Source: Streptomyces scabichelini (GTDB taxonomy: Bacteria; Actinomycetota; Actinomycetes; Streptomycetales; Streptomycetaceae). From it: 62,029 nt of DNA. Positions 58,769 through 62,029 of the stretch are shown here, piece after piece (position 1 is the stretch's first letter; the number at the start of each line of letters is the position of its first letter). The position numbers and the translations under genes are program-made. A model generated the notes under the pieces. That model saw only the letters and a list, made by a program, of their open reading frames with translations. It made no database searches and was not told the DNA's origin. The stretch covers positions 1-62,029 of the forward strand of contig NZ_JAAKZY010000035.1 in NCBI RefSeq assembly GCF_011045015.1, written 5' to 3'.

Positions 58769-60106
58769 CTACTTCAGGTACGCGAGGCCGGGGTGCTCGG
58801 TGGTGTAGCCCTCGACGAGGCGACGGGCGACGTTCACGGAGTCGACCAGCGGGTGCAGCGCGAAGGCCTTCACCGCGGTCGTACGGGAGCCGGACCCGGC
58901 CGCGGCGAGCACCTCGCGCTCGACCGCCTTCACCGCGCACACCAGGCCGGTCGCGTGGTCCGGCAGCGGATCGACGGCGACGGGATGCGCACCGTTGGCG
59001 TCGACGAGGCAGGGCACCTCGATCACGGCGTCCGTGTCGAGCACCGACAGGGTGCTCTGGTTGCGGACGTTGAGGATCAGCGTGGTGCGCTCGTCGCGGG
59101 CGATGGCCCGCATCAGGGCGAGGGCCACCTTCTCGTAGCCGCCGGAGAGGTCGTCGGCGTCGCGTTCGCCGGCGCCCGCCGCATCCCGGTTCTCGGACAT
59201 GTACGTGGCCTCGCGCTCGGCCCGGGTGCTGTCCCAGGTCGCCAGCGCGGCCGCGTCGGGGCGCTTCATGGTCTCGTAGAAACGGGCCTGCTGGTCGCGC
59301 AGGAAGGCGCCGCGGGTCTTCTCGGCCTCCTGGTAGGCGCGGACGGCTTCCCGGTTGAAGTAGTAGTAGTGCAGGTATTCGTTCGGGATCGCGCCGAGGG
59401 ACTGGAGCCATTCGGTGCCGAAGAGCTTGCCCTCCTCGAAGGAGCCGATGAGGTCCGGGTCGGCGAGCAGGCGCGGCAGTTCGTCGCGCCCGGCGACGCG
59501 CAGGCCGCGGACCCAGCCGAGGTGGTTGAGGCCGACGTAGTCGATCCAGGCCTCGCGCGGGTTCGCGCCGAGGACGCGGGCGATACGGCGGCCCAGGCCC
59601 ACCGGCGAGTCACAGATGCCGATGACGCGGTTGCCGAGGTGCCGTGACATGGCCTCGGTGACCAGCCCTGCCGGGTTGGTGAAGTTGATCACCCAGGCGT
59701 CGGGGGCGAGCCGGGCCACCCGCCGGGCGATGTCGACGGCGACGGGCACCGTGCGCAGTCCGTACGCGATGCCGCCCGCGCCGACCGTCTCCTGGCCGAG
59801 GACGCCCTGGTCGAGGGCGACCCGCTCGTCGGCCGCGCGTCCTTCGAGGCCGCCGACGCGGATCGCGGAGAAGATGAAGTCGGCGCCGCGCAGCGCTTCG
59901 TCGAGGTCGGTGGTGGCGGTCACGGCGGGCGCGTCCGGGACACCGGCCGCCTGCTCGGCGAGGACCCGGGCGACGGCCGACAGCCGCCCCGCGTCCAGGT
60001 CGTGCAGCACGACGTCGGTGACGCGGCCCTCGGCGCGGTCTCCGAGGAGCGCCCCGTACACGAGTGGCACGCGGAATCCGCCGCCACCCAGAATCGTCAG
60101 CTTCAC
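58769..60106 (-). CDS. GH4 family glycosidase (6-phospho-beta-glucosidase-like)
   Basis: From GTG 60106 (AAAGGG upstream) the protein is 445 aa. The NAD-binding N-terminus is VKLTILGGGGFRVPLVYGAL; metal and substrate motifs are NFTNPAGLVTEAM (141-153), ICDSPVG (164-170, CxxP form) and YVGLNHLGWVRGL (His195). GH4 enzymes hydrolyse glycosides by an NAD+/Mn2+ redox-elimination route. The CDSP motif and DNARGxx-like absence leave the exact substrate open. It starts 39 bp after the DeoR gene and lies 62 bp ahead of the mannosidase gene. Confidence 0.87.
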   Translation of the reverse strand: MKLTILGGGGFRVPLVYGALLGDRAEGRVTDVVLHDLDAGRLSAVARVLAEQAAGVPDAPAVTATTDLDEALRGADFIFSAIRVGGLEGRAADERVALDQGVLGQETVGAGGIAYGLRTVPVAVDIARRVARLAPDAWVINFTNPAGLVTEAMSRHLGNRVIGICDSPVGLGRRIARVLGANPREAWIDYVGLNHLGWVRGLRVAGRDELPRLLADPDLIGSFEEGKLFGTEWLQSLGAIPNEYLHYYYFNREAVRAYQEAEKTRGAFLRDQQARFYETMKRPDAAALATWDSTRAEREATYMSENRDAAGAGERDADDLSGGYEKVALALMRAIARDERTTLILNVRNQSTLSVLDTDAVIEVPCLVDANGAHPVAVDPLPDHATGLVCAVKAVEREVLAAAGSGSRTTAVKAFALHPLVDSVNVARRLVEGYTTEHPGLAYLK

Positions 60107-60145
60107 GCAACAACCCTTTCCACGTTCATGTCCGCACCACACAGC

Positions 60146-60916
60146 TCATGTCTGGACCACGCGTACGCCCGCCTCCTCCAGCGCCGACCTGGTTCCGGCG
60201 TCCGCAGGCCCGTTGGTCACCACCACGTCCAGGTCCTGGGGCCCGCAGACCTTCGCCATCCCCGTACCCGGGAACTTGGCCCGGTCCGCCAGCAGCACGA
60301 CCCGGTCGGCCGCCGCGATCATGGCGCGCTTCACCGGTACCTCGACGACCGTCGTGTCCATCACCTGCCCACCAGGACGCACTCCACTGGTGCCCAGGAA
60401 GAGCCAGTCCGCGTGCAGCTGGCGCAGGTTGTCCTCGGTGAGGAAGCCGACCAGGGAGCGGTACTCGCGGCGGACCATGCCGCCGAGCAGCACCAGCTCG
60501 ATGCCCTCGTCGTCCACCAGTTCCTCGTACACCACCAGGTTGCTGGTGATCACGGTGATCCGGCGGCCGTGCAGCTGCCGGGCCAGGCGGTACGCGGTGG
60601 TGCCGATGTCGAGCAGCACGGACTGGCCGTCCTCGATCATCGCCGCGGCCCGCTCGGCGATGGCGTCCTTCTCGGCCACGCGCACCTCCGCGACCTCGTC
60701 GAACGGCTGGTCCCCCTCCTCGGCGACCGCACCGCCGTGGACCCGCGTGAGCAGGCCGTCCTCCTCGAGTTTGAGCAGGTCACGGCGGATTGTGGCCGGG
60801 CTCACGCCCAGTTCCTCCGAGAGGTCGGTCACGGCCGCGGGCCCTCCGGAGCGCAGGGACCGCAGGATGAGTTGGTGTCGTCGTTCTGCCAGCACGTCGT
60901 GAACAGTACTCGTCAT
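60146..60916 (-). CDS. DeoR-family transcriptional regulator
   Basis: This 256-aa protein has the N-terminal winged helix RRHQLILRSLRSGGPAAVTD, LSEELGVSPATIRRDLLKLE, EDGLLTRVHGGAV and the C-terminal sugar-phosphate sensor DeoRC (IEDGQSVLLDIGTTAYRLAR, VLLGGMVRREYRSLVG, DWLFLGTSGV, LLADRAKFPGTGMAKV). It is the first gene of the operon with the two glycosidases and divergent from the PfkB kinase. It probably represses both, and a phosphorylated sugar would be the inducer. Confidence 0.9.
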   Translation of the reverse strand: MTSTVHDVLAERRHQLILRSLRSGGPAAVTDLSEELGVSPATIRRDLLKLEEDGLLTRVHGGAVAEEGDQPFDEVAEVRVAEKDAIAERAAAMIEDGQSVLLDIGTTAYRLARQLHGRRITVITSNLVVYEELVDDEGIELVLLGGMVRREYRSLVGFLTEDNLRQLHADWLFLGTSGVRPGGQVMDTTVVEVPVKRAMIAAADRVVLLADRAKFPGTGMAKVCGPQDLDVVVTNGPADAGTRSALEEAGVRVVQT

Positions 60917-60931
60917 TCGCGATCAATTCCA

Positions 60932-60951
60932 TGCTCAGTTCTGCTCAACTC
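60932..60951. promoter_or_regulatory. tandem 10-bp repeat, candidate DeoR operator
   Basis: TGCTCAGTTC and TGCTCAACTC are directly joined in the 107-bp divergent region, 16 bp from the DeoR start. Confidence 0.45.
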
Positions 60952-61023
60952 TTGCCAAATTGGCTGGATGCGCGCACGATCCTGTGCACCGAAAATGAAG
61001 ACTTTTGACGAGAGGAAGCACGC

Positions 61024-62029
61024 GTGGGTGACGAACGGCCCGATGTCCTGCTGACCGGGCTGCTCTTCTACGACCTCGTCCTGACCGGTCTGGGCAAGCC
61101 ACCGACTCCCGGCGAGGAGATCTGGACCCAAGGGATGGGCGCCGGCCCGGGCGGGATCGCGAACCTGGCCGTTGCGGCGGCCCGGTATGGCCTGAAAACC
61201 TCCCTGGCCACGGTCTTCGGGGACGACTACTACGGCGCCTACTGCCGTGACGTCCTCGCGGACCGGGAGCACGTCGACCTCTCGCTCTCCCGCACGGCGG
61301 ACGGCTGGCACACCCCGGTCACCGTCGCCCTCGCGTACGGCCACGACCGTGCCCTGGTCACCCACGGCCAGGAACCCCCGTACTCGCAGGACGCGCTGAT
61401 GGGCGACCCGCCCGAGGCGCGCACGGCCCTCGTGCACATCGAGGCCGAGCCCCGTGCCTGGCTCGCCAAGGCGGCGGCGAACGGCACGCAGATCTACGCG
61501 GACGTCGGCTGGGACCCCACCCAGCAGTGGTCCTCCGACCTCCTCGACCAGCTCTCCCTGTGCCACGCCTTCCTGCCCAACGACACCGAGGCGACCGCCT
61601 ACACGCGCACCGACACCGCCGCCGCCGCGCTCGGCAAGCTCTCCGAGCTGGTGCCGGTGGCCGTGGTCACGCGTGGCCGAGACGGTGCGGTCGCCGTCGA
61701 CCAGACCACGGGCGAGTACGCCGATGTACCCGCCCTCGACCTCGACGTCCTGGACGCCACGGGTGCGGGAGACGTCTTCGGCGCGAGTTTCGTCGCGGCC
61801 TCACTCGGCGGCTGGCCCCTCGAGGAGCGGCTGCGCTTCGCGGTGCTGGCCGCCGGACTCTCCGTACGCCATCACGGCGGGGCCCTGGCCGCGCCCGGCT
61901 GGTACGGCGTCCACCAGTGGTGGCAGTCGGTCCAGGACCCGGAACTGCGGCGGGCGTACGGCTTCCTGGCCGACCGCATCCCCGCGGACCCCGGCCCGCC
62001 GGTCCGGCACGCCCCGGTGACCCCACCGG
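61024..62029 (+). CDS. PfkB-family carbohydrate kinase (runs off the window)
   Basis: From GTG 61024, with GAGAGGAAG upstream, the frame stays open to the window end (335 codons). The N-terminus reads VLLTGLLFYDLVLTGLGKPP and GAGPGGIANLAVAAARYGLK (sugar-binding glycines). The PfkB signature 2, LDVLDATGAGDVFGASFVAA, has the catalytic Asp in GAGD. It phosphorylates a sugar or nucleoside in the cytoplasm. Its position divergent from the DeoR-GH4-GH38 operon suggests a sugar released by that operon, such as mannose or a related hexose. The homology is nearly complete, so only a short tail is missing. Confidence 0.9.
   Translation, partial: MGDERPDVLLTGLLFYDLVLTGLGKPPTPGEEIWTQGMGAGPGGIANLAVAAARYGLKTSLATVFGDDYYGAYCRDVLADREHVDLSLSRTADGWHTPVTVALAYGHDRALVTHGQEPPYSQDALMGDPPEARTALVHIEAEPRAWLAKAAANGTQIYADVGWDPTQQWSSDLLDQLSLCHAFLPNDTEATAYTRTDTAAAALGKLSELVPVAVVTRGRDGAVAVDQTTGEYADVPALDLDVLDATGAGDVFGASFVAASLGGWPLEERLRFAVLAAGLSVRHHGGALAAPGWYGVHQWWQSVQDPELRRAYGFLADRIPADPGPPVRHAPVTPP

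Noticed and set aside
55647..58808. Plus-strand frame of over 1000 codons opposite the mannosidase
   Set aside because: Antisense shadow of the GH38 gene, whose zinc and nucleophile motifs are unambiguous on the minus strand.

Overview
The window reads as chromosomal DNA of a Streptomyces or close relative. Base composition is very GC-rich, GTG starts and 4-bp GTGA/ATGA stop-start overlaps are common, and the families are typical of the genus (TAP-like secreted hydrolases, MAB_1171c-type membrane proteins, vanAB, PfkB/DeoR sugar loci). No rRNA, tRNA or CRISPR array was recognised.

Left part (1-35 kb) is an eroded accessory region. Short regulated modules (MarR with cupin and FMN reductase; LysR with SDR; HxlR, NmrA and FAD oxidoreductase; a signalling ATPase with a GNAT enzyme; a Clp N-domain protein) are mixed with transposase debris. 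Two insertion sequences still show their ends. An IS1182-like element (7936-9332) has 41-bp inverted repeats and a 4-bp TGGC duplication, and sits inside an older transposase gene. An IS701-like element (11915-13060) is flanked by CTAC. Many genes here are broken: an AraC regulator, a two-component system (16.1-18.9 kb), a TetR gene, a D-Ala-D-Ala carboxypeptidase, a second FAD oxidoreductase fused to a maleylacetate reductase fragment, and an NTPase fragment. Inside this part, 21.2-28.1 kb is a coherent minus-strand cell-envelope block: response regulator, sensor kinase, the damaged carboxypeptidase, a VanJ-like membrane phosphohydrolase, a secreted alpha/beta-hydrolase and a secreted trypsin-like protease. 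Three of its promoter regions share the octamer TGATACAC 114-143 bp upstream of the start codons.

Right part (35-62 kb) is compact and mostly intact. A vanillate-type Rieske demethylase (vanA, a 56-codon Cys/His ORF, vanB), an IclR regulator with three inverted-repeat sites, and an SsuA/TauA-type ABC importer form an aromatic-acid uptake and demethylation locus.

Next is the most unusual region, 42.3-51.0 kb: a mirror-image, partly triplicated cassette. Reading rightwards it has an XRE-type DNA-binding protein, an ImmA/IrrE-like HExxH metalloprotease and a seven-helix MAB_1171c-type membrane protein. Reading leftwards from the far end it has a second XRE protein, a second metalloprotease, a second seven-helix protein, a 25-aa His/Pro/Ser-rich ORF coupled by ATGA and GTGA overlaps, a third seven-helix protein, and a flavin monooxygenase whose leader holds three 16-bp tandem repeats. 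A free-standing MmyB-type ligand-binding domain lies divergently at the left edge. I infer a signal-transduction system (membrane receptor or transporter, regulated protease, repressor), probably with a small-molecule or peptide ligand.

The end of the window carries an Sfp-type phosphopantetheinyl transferase, a metallophosphoesterase, an ATP-grasp enzyme, a sulfotransferase, and a sugar locus (DeoR, GH4, GH38 alpha-mannosidase and a divergent PfkB kinase cut by the window end).
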